Source: Thermoplasmata archaeon (GTDB lineage: Archaea > Thermoplasmatota > Thermoplasmata > UBA184). From it: 5,900 bases of DNA. Below are positions 1 through 5,183 of the stretch, in pieces. The notes beneath the pieces were generated by a model. The model made no database searches. It was not told the DNA's origin and saw nothing but the letters and a program-made list of their open reading frames with translations. A program made the translations under genes and the position numbers. How positions within the stretch are numbered: the first letter of the stretch is position 1; every line of letters begins with the position of its first letter. The DNA is taken from contig JASHUP010000119.1 of NCBI GenBank assembly GCA_030039915.1, positions 1 through 5,900 on the forward strand, in the 5' to 3' direction.

Positions 1-1
1 G

Positions 2-700
2 ACCGGGACCAACGGAACGGTCCACGCGGAGGCGGTGATCGTCGCAACGGGGGCGAACGCGCGCTGGCTCGACCTCCCCTCCGAGGACCGTCTCAAGGGC
101 CACGGCGTCTCGGCCTGTGCGACGTGCGACGGGTTCTTCTTCAAGGGAAAAGAGCTCGCCGTGGTCGGCGGCGGCGACACCGCGATGGAAGAGGCCCTCT
201 TCCTCACGAACTTCGCGACCCACGTCACGATCATCCACCGCCGCGACAAGTTCCGGGCGAGCCCGATCATGCTGGACCGGGCGCGCGCCCACCCGAAGAT
301 CTCGTTCCTCGTCGACTCCGCGGTCGAGGAGGTCCTGGGTCGGGAGGCGGTCGAGGGCCTCCGCGTGAAGAACCTCAAGAGCGGCAGCACCTCCGAACTC
401 AAGCTCGGCGGGCTCTTCGTGGCCATCGGACACGTTCCGGCGACCGAGGTCTTTCGCGGCGCGCTCGAGCTCGACGCCGAGGGCTACGTGAAGGTCCACC
501 GCGAGACCCTCACGAGCGTCGAGGGGGTCTTCGCCGCGGGGGACGTGCACGACCGACGCTACCGACAGGCCGTGAGCGCGGCGGGCTCCGGCTGCATGGC
601 CGCGATCGACGCGGAACGCTGGCTCGCCGAGCACGAGGGACCGCACCCCGCTCCGGAGCGGCCGGCGACGAAGGTGGCGTCCGTTCCTCGGTCAAGATAG
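2..700 (+). CDS. trxB: Thioredoxin reductase (NADPH-type), C-terminal part; N-terminus lies outside the window
   Basis: This is the C-terminal portion of a flavin-dependent thioredoxin-disulfide reductase, which passes electrons from NAD(P)H through FAD and a cysteine pair to thioredoxin in the cytoplasm. The frame is open from base 2; the GTG at 35 is an internal valine of the conserved VIVATG strand, not a start. The redox-active pair is in SACATCDG (CATC at 116-127). The nucleotide-binding loop [12 protein letters not shown] follows (161 onward), then HRRDKFRA (from 236); the paired arginines are the usual mark of NADPH preference. The C-terminal FAD motif (FAAGDVHD, about 529-552) and the helix containing [14 protein letters not shown] are intact. 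A tail of about 18 residues rich in P and A follows the conserved end. Known of the family: about 300-320 residues, so roughly 90 are missing on the left. Family assignment is very secure; the physiological partner is not shown. Confidence 0.95.
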   Translation, partial: TGTNGTVHAEAVIVATGANARWLDLPSEDRLKGHGVSACATCDGFFFKGKELAVVGGGDTAMEEALFLTNFATHVTIIHRRDKFRASPIMLDRARAHPKISFLVDSAVEEVLGREAVEGLRVKNLKSGSTSELKLGGLFVAIGHVPATEVFRGALELDAEGYVKVHRETLTSVEGVFAAGDVHDRRYRQAVSAAGSGCMAAIDAERWLAEHEGPHPAPERPATKVASVPRSR

Positions 701-702
701 CC

Positions 703-710
703 TTTAATAT
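703..710 (+). promoter_or_regulatory. TATA box of the ferredoxin-geranylgeranyl reductase operon
   Basis: TTTAATAT is a conspicuous AT-only octamer in very GC-rich DNA, three bases after the stop codon of the thioredoxin reductase. Its centre is about 35 bases before the ferredoxin ATG. With the usual archaeal spacing of 26-27 bases this predicts transcription starting near 733 and a leader of only about 9 bases. It suggests that the lipid genes have their own promoter even though the upstream gene runs in the same direction. The box is seen; promoter activity is inferred. Confidence 0.6.
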
Positions 711-741
711 CGTCGGGCCCGGTGCGAACGAAGGACGGGCG

Positions 742-933
742 ATGCCCAACAAGAAACACCTCCACATCGAGTCGTCGGGCCAGCTCTGCATCTACTGCGG
801 AGCGTGCGTGGGGATCTGCCCGCTCAACTGCATCTATCTGGACGAGACGCGCATCACCTTCGACGAGAAGATCTGCACCCGCTGCGAGATCTGCGTCAAG
901 GCGTGCCCCGTCGGGGCGATCGAGATCGGCTGA
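742..933 (+). CDS. Small 2[4Fe-4S] ferredoxin linked to geranylgeranyl reductase
   Basis: This encodes a 63-residue ferredoxin with two complete cluster motifs: C16xxC19xxC22xxxC26P and C45xxC48xxC51xxxC55P, the classical arrangement for two [4Fe-4S] clusters. An extra cysteine (C30) lies just after the first motif. A short basic N-terminus (MPNKKHLHIE) precedes the clusters and there is no signal peptide, so it is a cytosolic electron carrier. The ATG at 742 is chosen because it begins just before the domain; GAAGGA at 730-735 sits 6 bases upstream and could serve as a ribosome site, although the predicted transcript start near 733 would cut it. The reductase gene begins 24 bases after the stop. 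In Methanosarcina acetivorans a ferredoxin encoded beside geranylgeranyl reductase was shown to be needed for full lipid saturation, so the same job is inferred here. Confidence 0.93.
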   Translation: MPNKKHLHIESSGQLCIYCGACVGICPLNCIYLDETRITFDEKICTRCEICVKACPVGAIEIG

Positions 934-941
934 CGGCCCCC

Positions 942-946
942 GGAGG
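942..946 (+). promoter_or_regulatory. Shine-Dalgarno site for the geranylgeranyl reductase
   Basis: GGAGG lies 11 bases before the ATG at 958 and 20 bases before a second in-frame ATG at 967. The spacing favours the first ATG, which adds only MPD. Internal genes of the operon thus appear to use a ribosome site, while promoter-proximal genes in this window largely do not. Confidence 0.5.
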
Positions 947-957
947 ACGCGCGGCGC

Positions 958-2145
958 ATGCCCGACATGAAAACGGACGTTCTGGTCATCGGCGCCGGAC
1001 CCGCCGGTAGCATGACCGCGAAGTGGGCCGCGAAGGCCGGCGCCAAGGTCGTGATGATCGAGAAGCGCCAGGAGATCGGCTCTCCCGTGCGCTGCGGCGA
1101 GGGGATGAGCAAGGCGTGGCTCGCGGACGTCGGGATCAAGCCCGGCCGCTGGATCAACGTCGAGGTCGAGGGCGCCCGGATCTACTCCCCCAGCGAGAAG
1201 GTCTTCGAGATCAACGAAAAGCACGCCGGCAACGAGGTCGGCTACGTCGTCGAGCGGGACGAGTTCGATAAGCAGCTCGCGATCGACGCCGCGAACGCGG
1301 GGGTCGACGTCATCCTCAAGACCGCGGCCGTCGCGATGCTGAAGGAGAACGGGCGCATCGTCGGCGCGAAGGTGAAACAGTTCGGCGAGACCCACGAGAT
1401 CCGGGCGCCGGTCACGATCGCGGCGGACGGCTTCGAGAGCCAGGTCGGTCGGTGGGCCGGCATCCCGACCAACCTCGCGATGCGGGACATGGATACCTGT
1501 CTCCAGTACCGCATGACGAACGTCGACTGCGACGTGCGCTACTGCGACTTCTACCTCGGCAAGGTCGCCCCGGGAGGGTACGTCTGGATCTTCCCGAAGG
1601 GCGACGGCCTCGCGAACGTCGGGATCGGCGTCCAGGTGAGCCAGGTGAAGAACATGGCGGACGCGCGGAACTACCTCGACCACTGGATCGACCACCACCC
1701 CGGCTACGCGAAGGGGAAGAAGATCGACATGGTCGGGGGCGGGGTCTCGATCTCCGCTCCGCTCAAGCAGACGGTCGGTGACGGGATCATGCTCGTCGGG
1801 GACGCGGCGCGGATGATCGACCCGCTCACGGGCGGCGGCATCGCGAACGGCTGCATCGCCGGGAAGATCTGCGGGCAGGTCGCGGCCGAGGCCGTCCAGG
1901 CAGGCACGCCGACCAAGGAGTTCTTCCAGAAGTACGAGAAGGGCTGGCGGGCGGTCCTCGAAGAGAAGCTCTACCGCAACTGGCTCGCGAAAGAGAAGCT
2001 CGTCCAGTTGAGCGACGAGACGTTCGACAAGGTCGTCGACGCCCTCCAGGGTATGAAGCTCGAGAAGCTGAGCGTCCACAACATCCTCAAGGCGGTCCAC
2101 GAAAAGTACCCCGAGGTGACGAAGGAGTTCGAGGCGTTCCTCTGA
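958..2145 (+). CDS. Digeranylgeranylglycerophospholipid reductase (geranylgeranyl reductase, FAD-dependent)
   Basis: This 395-residue flavoprotein reduces the double bonds of the geranylgeranyl chains of archaeal ether lipids (2,3-di-O-geranylgeranylglyceryl phosphate and derivatives) to give saturated archaeol lipids at the cytoplasmic face of the membrane. The N-terminal dinucleotide fold has GAGPAG at 12-17 and the ribose-binding glutamate E35 (VVMIEKR). The family signature PVRCGEG at 43-49 includes the conserved C46. ADGFES (156-161), YVWIFPKGDGLANVGIG (208-224) and the FAD motif VGDAARMIDPLTGGG (280-294) follow in the expected order. Length and sequence closely recall the structurally characterised Thermoplasma acidophilum enzyme (about 397 residues). 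C299 and C305 are additional cysteines; a redox-active pair including the cysteine equivalent to C46 is known in the Sulfolobus enzyme, but pairing here is unproven. The adjacent ferredoxin gene points to the electron donor. Confidence 0.96.
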   Translation: MPDMKTDVLVIGAGPAGSMTAKWAAKAGAKVVMIEKRQEIGSPVRCGEGMSKAWLADVGIKPGRWINVEVEGARIYSPSEKVFEINEKHAGNEVGYVVERDEFDKQLAIDAANAGVDVILKTAAVAMLKENGRIVGAKVKQFGETHEIRAPVTIAADGFESQVGRWAGIPTNLAMRDMDTCLQYRMTNVDCDVRYCDFYLGKVAPGGYVWIFPKGDGLANVGIGVQVSQVKNMADARNYLDHWIDHHPGYAKGKKIDMVGGGVSISAPLKQTVGDGIMLVGDAARMIDPLTGGGIANGCIAGKICGQVAAEAVQAGTPTKEFFQKYEKGWRAVLEEKLYRNWLAKEKLVQLSDETFDKVVDALQGMKLEKLSVHNILKAVHEKYPEVTKEFEAFL

Positions 2146-2150
2146 ACGCC
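2133..2150 (+). repeat. Perfect 7-bp stem-loop across the stop codon of the geranylgeranyl reductase
   Basis: GGCGTTC (2133-2139) and GAACGCC (2144-2150) are exact reverse complements separated by four bases (CTCT). The hairpin encloses the end of the coding sequence, including the TGA at 2143-2145. No T-run follows, so it is not a clear terminator. It could be a transcript-stabilising or expression-tuning element between the lipid gene and the unknown genes behind it, or a chance hairpin in GC-rich DNA. Confidence 0.35.
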
Positions 2151-2163
2151 CGAGCTTCCGAAC

Positions 2164-2796
2164 GTGCCCGGCGCTCCGAACAGCCCCCCCAAGCCCGCTC
2201 CCGAGCCGCCGAGCGCCGCGCCGGTGGGCGATCCCCCCGAGAAGAAGGTGCTCCGCCGCCTCGTCCCCAGTCGGGTGACGCTGCTCCTCGATCTCTGGAA
2301 GGGGGCCCCCAGTCCCGACCTCACGGGACCGTACGAGAAGGCGGAGGCGACCTTCGCTTCCGGCGATTTCTCGGGGGCCCTGAGCGCGCTCGACCAGCTC
2401 TCCGTCCGATTTGCCGAGCCGCGCTGGCCGATCCTTCCCGAACCGTTCCGCTCGCTTCGGGTGGTCATCGTGGCGCCGATGCCGCCGCACTGGAACCCCG
2501 ACCACACGCTCGCCGCCCCCGAGAAGGACGCGAAGGCGGCCCGTGCGACCGCCTCCGATCAGCTCGCGCTCGCGCGCGCCAGCCTCGCCTGGGCGGCCGC
2601 GCACGGCATTGACACCGGCGACCTCGCTCCGCTCGCGGAGAGCGCCGCGAGCCGTCTCGGCGAGTCCGCGGACCTCGCCGCGTTCTACGAACCGATCGAC
2701 GCGGTCTGGACCGGTCTCCACGGCCGCCTCCCCGCCCCGAAGAGCGGGACCGCGCGCGCCCCTCCGGCGCCCGCCGCCGAGGCCGAGGAAGCGTAG
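2164..2796 (+). CDS. Hypothetical protein with Pro/Ala-rich N-terminus and helical body
   Basis: I do not recognise this 210-residue protein. It begins 18 bases after the reductase stop on the same strand. Residues 1-28 are rich in proline and alanine and probably disordered. Residues 29-48 form a basic then hydrophobic stretch (VLRRLVPSRVTLLLDLWKG). Residues 56-80 resemble one helical hairpin of a TPR-type repeat (AEATFASGDFSGALSALDQL). A distinctive tryptophan- and proline-rich segment with a short hydrophobic strand follows (W88, RVVIVAPMPPHW at 99-110). Residues 120-180 are mostly helical, and the last 20 are Ala/Glu/Pro-rich. No catalytic motif, signal peptide or clear membrane span is visible. 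GTG at 2164 is the first possible start after an in-frame stop but has no ribosome site; GTG at 2224 or 2248 would also keep the structured part. Strong third-position G/C bias supports real coding. Confidence 0.75.
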   Translation: MPGAPNSPPKPAPEPPSAAPVGDPPEKKVLRRLVPSRVTLLLDLWKGAPSPDLTGPYEKAEATFASGDFSGALSALDQLSVRFAEPRWPILPEPFRSLRVVIVAPMPPHWNPDHTLAAPEKDAKAARATASDQLALARASLAWAAAHGIDTGDLAPLAESAASRLGESADLAAFYEPIDAVWTGLHGRLPAPKSGTARAPPAPAAEAEEA

Positions 2797-2802
2797 TCCC
2801 GC

Positions 2803-3132
2803 GTGAGCGACGAACCGCCGGCGAGCGCTCGACGGCGGGTGCGACGCGGGGAAGGCGAGGTCACCGAGTGGCCTCGGTCGCTCGTCGAATACACTCCGAA
2901 GGGGCCCGAAGAAGGAACGCCCTCCCCGGACGAAGACCGGGACCTCAACCGACTGCGGCTCGCGGCGCGACTTGCGAGCCTGCTTCAGTCGCGCGGTCGA
3001 CCCGTGGAGGACGCGCTCGAGCGCCTTCGCCGCGCCGAGCGCGCGTTCCGCGAGGGTGCGCGCGCCGAGGGTCGGCGGTGGGTGAACGAGGCGATGGAGC
3101 TGCTCGACCGGGACGCAGGCACGGGGCCGTAG
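2803..3132 (+). CDS. Small hypothetical basic/helical protein
   Basis: This is a 109-residue protein with no recognised family. GTG at 2803 starts 6 bases after the previous stop, with a weak GAGGA at 2785-2789 that is rather far away. The first 20 residues are arginine-rich and followed by a charged, proline-containing linker (24-46). Residues 47-103 are predicted from the heptad-like pattern of leucines and alanines to be two or three amphipathic helices rich in Arg and Glu, ending in RWVNEAMELLDRD. Part of it (AERAFREG, 78-85) faintly resembles the AEATFASG segment of the upstream protein. It is the last gene of the rightward cluster and its stop lies 6 bases from that of the converging gene. 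It is most likely a soluble, perhaps nucleic-acid- or protein-binding accessory protein, but that is only a guess from composition. Confidence 0.65.
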   Translation: MSDEPPASARRRVRRGEGEVTEWPRSLVEYTPKGPEEGTPSPDEDRDLNRLRLAARLASLLQSRGRPVEDALERLRRAERAFREGARAEGRRWVNEAMELLDRDAGTGP

Positions 3133-3151
3133 ACCGGGCTACCGACCGTGC
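3119..3151. repeat. Inverted repeat at the junction of two converging genes
   Basis: GCACGG (3119-3124) pairs with CCGTGC (3146-3151), and inside it GTAG (3129-3132) pairs with CTAC (3139-3142). The inner arms contain the TAG stop codons of both genes, so part of this symmetry follows simply from two converging TAG codons; the outer arms do not. It may act as a bidirectional 3' end or terminator hairpin, but no T-run is present on either strand. Confidence 0.3.
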
Positions 3152-3837
3152 GTCCGTCGGAGGAGCTCGTTCGGAGTCTGGACGAGCACCCGCTCGAGCG
3201 TTCGCTCGGGGACGCCCGCCCCGAGGGCGACGCGCACCGCCCGGGCGAGCGGGATCAGTTGCTCGGGCGCATGCGCGTCGGAGTCGACGACCAGGTCGGC
3301 CCCCAGCTCGAGGGCGAGGCGCGCGACGTGGCCGTTCGTAAGAGAGTGTCCGGTCCTCCCCGAGATCTCGAGCACGACCGCGTGCGCCTTCGCGAGCGCG
3401 ACGTCTTTGGGGTCGATGAGCCCGGGATGGGCGAGCACGTCCACCTCGCCGGAGTCGATCGCGGCGTGATTCGTCCCCGGCAGAACGAACTCGCCCGAGG
3501 TCGTCTCGCCGTGGACGATGACGATCTCGGCGCCCGCCTTGCGCGCGGCGCGCGCCACCTTCCCGATGTGCGGAGGCGGGATCTTCGTGAGCTCGACCCC
3601 GACGATCGGCACGAACCGACTTCCCTCCCACGCCTTCGCTTCCCCGAGCAGGTGGTCGAGCATCGGCTTCGGGTCCTCGGTGCCGAGGTGGTCGGTCAAC
3701 GCGAGCGCTCGATGCTCGATCGCTTCCGCCTCCACCCACATGTCGGTCGCCGACGTCTCCCCGTCCGTGAGGTAGGAATGGGAGTGGAAATCCGCGCGAC
3801 GGTCCGAGACCGTGGGCGCGCTCGCTCGGGGGGCCAT
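3139..3837 (-). CDS. PHP-domain metal-dependent phosphoesterase (archaeal histidinol-phosphatase-like family)
   Basis: This 232-residue minus-strand protein has the complete PHP metal-binding set: DFHSHSYLTDGE (H18, H20, D25, E27), LTDH (D49, H50), VGVEL (E82), IVHGE (H109), LAHPG (H137) and VDSDAHAP (D187, H189). The block GHSLTNGHVARLALELGA (163-180) is typical of a compact archaeal group annotated as histidinol phosphate phosphatase domain proteins, which are usually about this length. Known of the superfamily: hydrolysis of phosphomonoesters or phosphodiesters at a two- or three-metal centre; the substrate of this archaeal group is not settled, and histidine biosynthesis genes are not present nearby. 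The ATG (first base 3837) is chosen because the domain starts 15 residues later, it has no ribosome site, and a TATA-like box lies at the right distance for a leaderless transcript. A much longer open frame continues upstream but is the antisense of the neighbouring gene. Confidence 0.9.
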   Translation of the reverse strand: MAPRASAPTVSDRRADFHSHSYLTDGETSATDMWVEAEAIEHRALALTDHLGTEDPKPMLDHLLGEAKAWEGSRFVPIVGVELTKIPPPHIGKVARAARKAGAEIVIVHGETTSGEFVLPGTNHAAIDSGEVDVLAHPGLIDPKDVALAKAHAVVLEISGRTGHSLTNGHVARLALELGADLVVDSDAHAPEQLIPLARAVRVALGAGVPERTLERVLVQTPNELLRRTHGR

Positions 3838-3858
3838 ACGTGTCCGAGCGCCCGGAGA

Positions 3859-3866
3859 ACTTAGAG
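3859..3866 (-). promoter_or_regulatory. TATA-like box for the PHP gene (leaderless pattern)
   Basis: Read on the minus strand the sequence is CTCTAAGT, an AT-richer patch in GC-rich DNA, centred 25-26 bases before the ATG. That is the standard archaeal TATA-to-start distance, so transcription would begin at or next to the A of the start codon. This agrees with the absence of a ribosome site before this gene. The match to the consensus is weak. Confidence 0.4.
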
Positions 3867-3875
3867 CTGAGGGGT

Positions 3876-3885
3876 GGGCCGGCCC
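3876..3885. repeat. 10-bp palindrome between two divergent promoters
   Basis: GGGCCGGCCC is a perfect palindrome lying between the TATA-like boxes of the leftward PHP gene and the rightward DUF1028 gene. A second small inverted repeat, CCGCG-GAA-CGCGG, follows at 3884-3896. A position between divergent promoters is where a shared operator would be expected, but such palindromes also arise readily by chance in DNA this rich in G and C. Confidence 0.25.
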
Positions 3886-3912
3886 GCGGAACGCGGCGCG
3901 GGCGCCGGATAC

Positions 3913-3920
3913 GTTAAGGT
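3913..3920 (+). promoter_or_regulatory. TATA-like box for the DUF1028 gene (leaderless pattern)
   Basis: GTTAAGGT is centred 26-27 bases before the ATG at 3943, and no Shine-Dalgarno sequence precedes that ATG. The geometry fits leaderless transcription starting at the ATG and argues for this start over the GTG at 3874, which would lie upstream of the promoter. The box is a weak consensus match. Confidence 0.4.
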
Positions 3921-3942
3921 TTCGAGCTTCGTTCGCGACGGC

Positions 3943-4944
3943 ATGCCGCTCCCTCGGTTCGGAACGTTTTCGATCGTCGCCTTCGACCGGGACTCGGCCA
4001 CCTGGGGGGTCGCCGTGCAATCGAGGTTCATCTCCGTGGGGGCTGTGGTTCCGCTCGCCGAAGCCGGTGTGGGAGCGGTCGCTACCCAGGCGCTCGCGAA
4101 CGTCGCCTACGGACCCGAGGGGCTCACGCTCCTCCGTCAGGGGCTCTCCGCGACCGAGGTGGTCCGTCGTCTCACCGAGGCCGACGAGGGCCGCGACCAT
4201 CGTCAGCTCGGGGTCGTCGACGCGAAAGGCGGGGCGGCCTCGTTCACCGGGTCGAAGTGCATGGAGTGGGCCGGTCACGAGGTGGGGAACGGGTTCGCCT
4301 GCCAGGGGAACATCCTCTTCGGACCCGAGGTCGTCCGCGCGATGGCCCGGACGTACGAATCGACCGGCGGCGACATCCTCGACCGGCTCCTCGCCGCGCT
4401 TGCGGCCGGTCAGCGGGAGGGAGGCGACCGACGAGGGATGCAGTCCGCCGCGCTGCTCGCCGTCCGAGCCGGGGGCGGCTATCAGGGCGGCAACGACCGC
4501 TGGGTCGACATTCGGGTCGACGAACACCCTTCGCCGATCGAGGAGTTGAAACGCATCTTTCAGATCTACGACATGACGATGCTGAACCGGGAGGACCCCA
4601 CGACCCTCCTCCCGATTGAGGGCGACGTCGGCCGGGGCCTCCAGCACGACCTCGGCGTGCTCGGCTACTATTCGGGGCGATTCACCGGAACGTGGGATGC
4701 GGTGAGCAAAGCGGCCTTCGACCGGTTCCTCGGCGAGCACAACTTCGAGAACAAGGCGCGGGACGACGGGAAGGTCTGGCCGTCGATCGTGAACTATCTG
4801 AGAGAACGCGCGCAGGCCGAATCGGCCCGTCGGACCCATACGGCTCCGATCGTTCCGGGCGCGCTAAGCCGTGGTCCCGGCGCCCAGCCAACGGGAGGGA
4901 GCCCATCGAAGCCTCCGACGCGGAAGGAGACAGGGTCGAGCTGA
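3943..4944 (+). CDS. DUF1028 family protein (Ntn-hydrolase fold) with C-terminal peptidoglycan-binding-like domain
   Basis: This 333-residue protein carries a DUF1028 domain in residues 7 to about 195, shown by TFSIVAFD (8-15), WGVAVQSRF (21-29), AEAGVGAVATQ (39-49), ANVAYGPEGL and the GNGFACQGN and GGGYQGGNDRW segments. The family has the N-terminal-nucleophile hydrolase fold, but its substrate is unknown. Residues 198-290 (PIEELKRIFQIYD, LQHDLGVLGYYSGRFTG, NYLRER) match the putative peptidoglycan-binding domain that accompanies DUF1028 in many members. The last 43 residues are a Pro/Gly/Ser/Arg-rich tail. No signal peptide or membrane span is visible, so it appears cytosolic. ATG 3943 is preferred on promoter geometry and because the domain starts at once; GTG 3874 would add 23 residues. 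The next coding region overlaps its 3' end in another frame. Family assignment is firm, function open. Confidence 0.92.
   Translation: MPLPRFGTFSIVAFDRDSATWGVAVQSRFISVGAVVPLAEAGVGAVATQALANVAYGPEGLTLLRQGLSATEVVRRLTEADEGRDHRQLGVVDAKGGAASFTGSKCMEWAGHEVGNGFACQGNILFGPEVVRAMARTYESTGGDILDRLLAALAAGQREGGDRRGMQSAALLAVRAGGGYQGGNDRWVDIRVDEHPSPIEELKRIFQIYDMTMLNREDPTTLLPIEGDVGRGLQHDLGVLGYYSGRFTGTWDAVSKAAFDRFLGEHNFENKARDDGKVWPSIVNYLRERAQAESARRTHTAPIVPGALSRGPGAQPTGGSPSKPPTRKETGSS
4893..4899 (+). promoter_or_regulatory. Strong Shine-Dalgarno-like site before the Pcc1-type gene
   Basis: GGGAGGG lies inside the end of the DUF1028 gene, 5 bases before an ATC codon (4905-4907) in the Pcc1 frame. It is one of the best ribosome-site matches in the window and is correctly spaced for initiation at that ATC. 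A second candidate, GGAAGGAG at 4922-4929, precedes a CTG codon at 4941. These sites matter because no ATG or GTG, and no TTG, lies where the gene should start. Confidence 0.45.
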
Positions 4945-5180
4945 CGGTCCGCCTGAGGGGTTCTCTACCGGACCCCGTGACGGCGCGTCACGTGGTGGAA
5001 GCCTTGAGGGCGGACACCCCCGAGTTCGTCTCCGTCGAGGCGGTCGGTAGCGACGTCGAGATCCGACTCACCGCGCGCTCGGCGGCGAGCGCGCGGGCGA
5101 CGCTCGAGGACCTCCTCGCCTGCCTGCGGGCCGCGGAACGGACGACCGGCGGCCGACCGGAGAACGCTCAGGAGACGTGA
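4905..5180 (+). CDS. KEOPS complex Pcc1-like subunit, non-canonical start
   Basis: About 91 residues if started at ATC 4905. The segment VELTVRLRGSLPDP, then ARHVVEALRADTPEF, VSVEAVGSDVEIRLTA and ATLEDLLACLRAAE follows the strand-helix-strand-strand-helix order and sequence of Pcc1, the small dimerising subunit of the KEOPS complex, which with Kae1, Bud32 and Cgi121 makes the t6A modification of tRNA. The start is the odd part. In this frame the only ordinary start codons are a GTG at 4692, deep inside the DUF1028 gene, and a GTG at 4977, which would delete the first strand. ATC 4905 has an ideal ribosome site; CTG 4941 overlaps the preceding TGA in a CTGA arrangement like the common ATGA. 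Frameshifting from the upstream gene or a base error are alternatives. Automated annotation may give a truncated protein from 4977. Family call good, start uncertain. Confidence 0.72.
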   Translation: MEASDAEGDRVELTVRLRGSLPDPVTARHVVEALRADTPEFVSVEAVGSDVEIRLTARSAASARATLEDLLACLRAAERTTGGRPENAQET

Positions 5181-5183
5181 CCC

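Noticed and set aside
559..2721. A 720-codon open frame on the minus strand opposite the ferredoxin, reductase and first unknown gene
   Set aside because: It is the reverse-complement shadow of GC-rich coding DNA: its product is dominated by R, D, V, L, A and G with no domain, and it lies across three convincing plus-strand genes.
2945..3739. Minus-strand 264-codon open frame crossing the convergent junction
   Set aside because: The translation is almost entirely R, G, A, P and S, typical of an out-of-frame reading of GC-rich DNA.
3148..3864. Plus-strand 238-codon open frame opposite the PHP gene
   Set aside because: Arg/Asp/Glu-rich shadow with no domain, while the minus strand encodes a full set of PHP metal ligands.
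3874..3942. GTG at 3874 as the start of the DUF1028 protein
   Set aside because: It lies upstream of the likely TATA box, has no ribosome site, and adds 23 residues that do not belong to the domain.
3838..4839. Upstream extension of the PHP reading frame by 334 codons
   Set aside because: It lies antisense to the DUF1028 gene, has low-complexity composition, and PHP proteins of this group start close to the DFHSH motif; the ATG at 3837 also has a correctly placed TATA-like box.
4692..4904. GTG at 4692 as the start of the Pcc1-type protein
   Set aside because: It would overlap the DUF1028 gene by about 250 bases and add an Arg/Gly-rich out-of-frame segment of some 70 residues; Pcc1 proteins are about 80-90 residues long.
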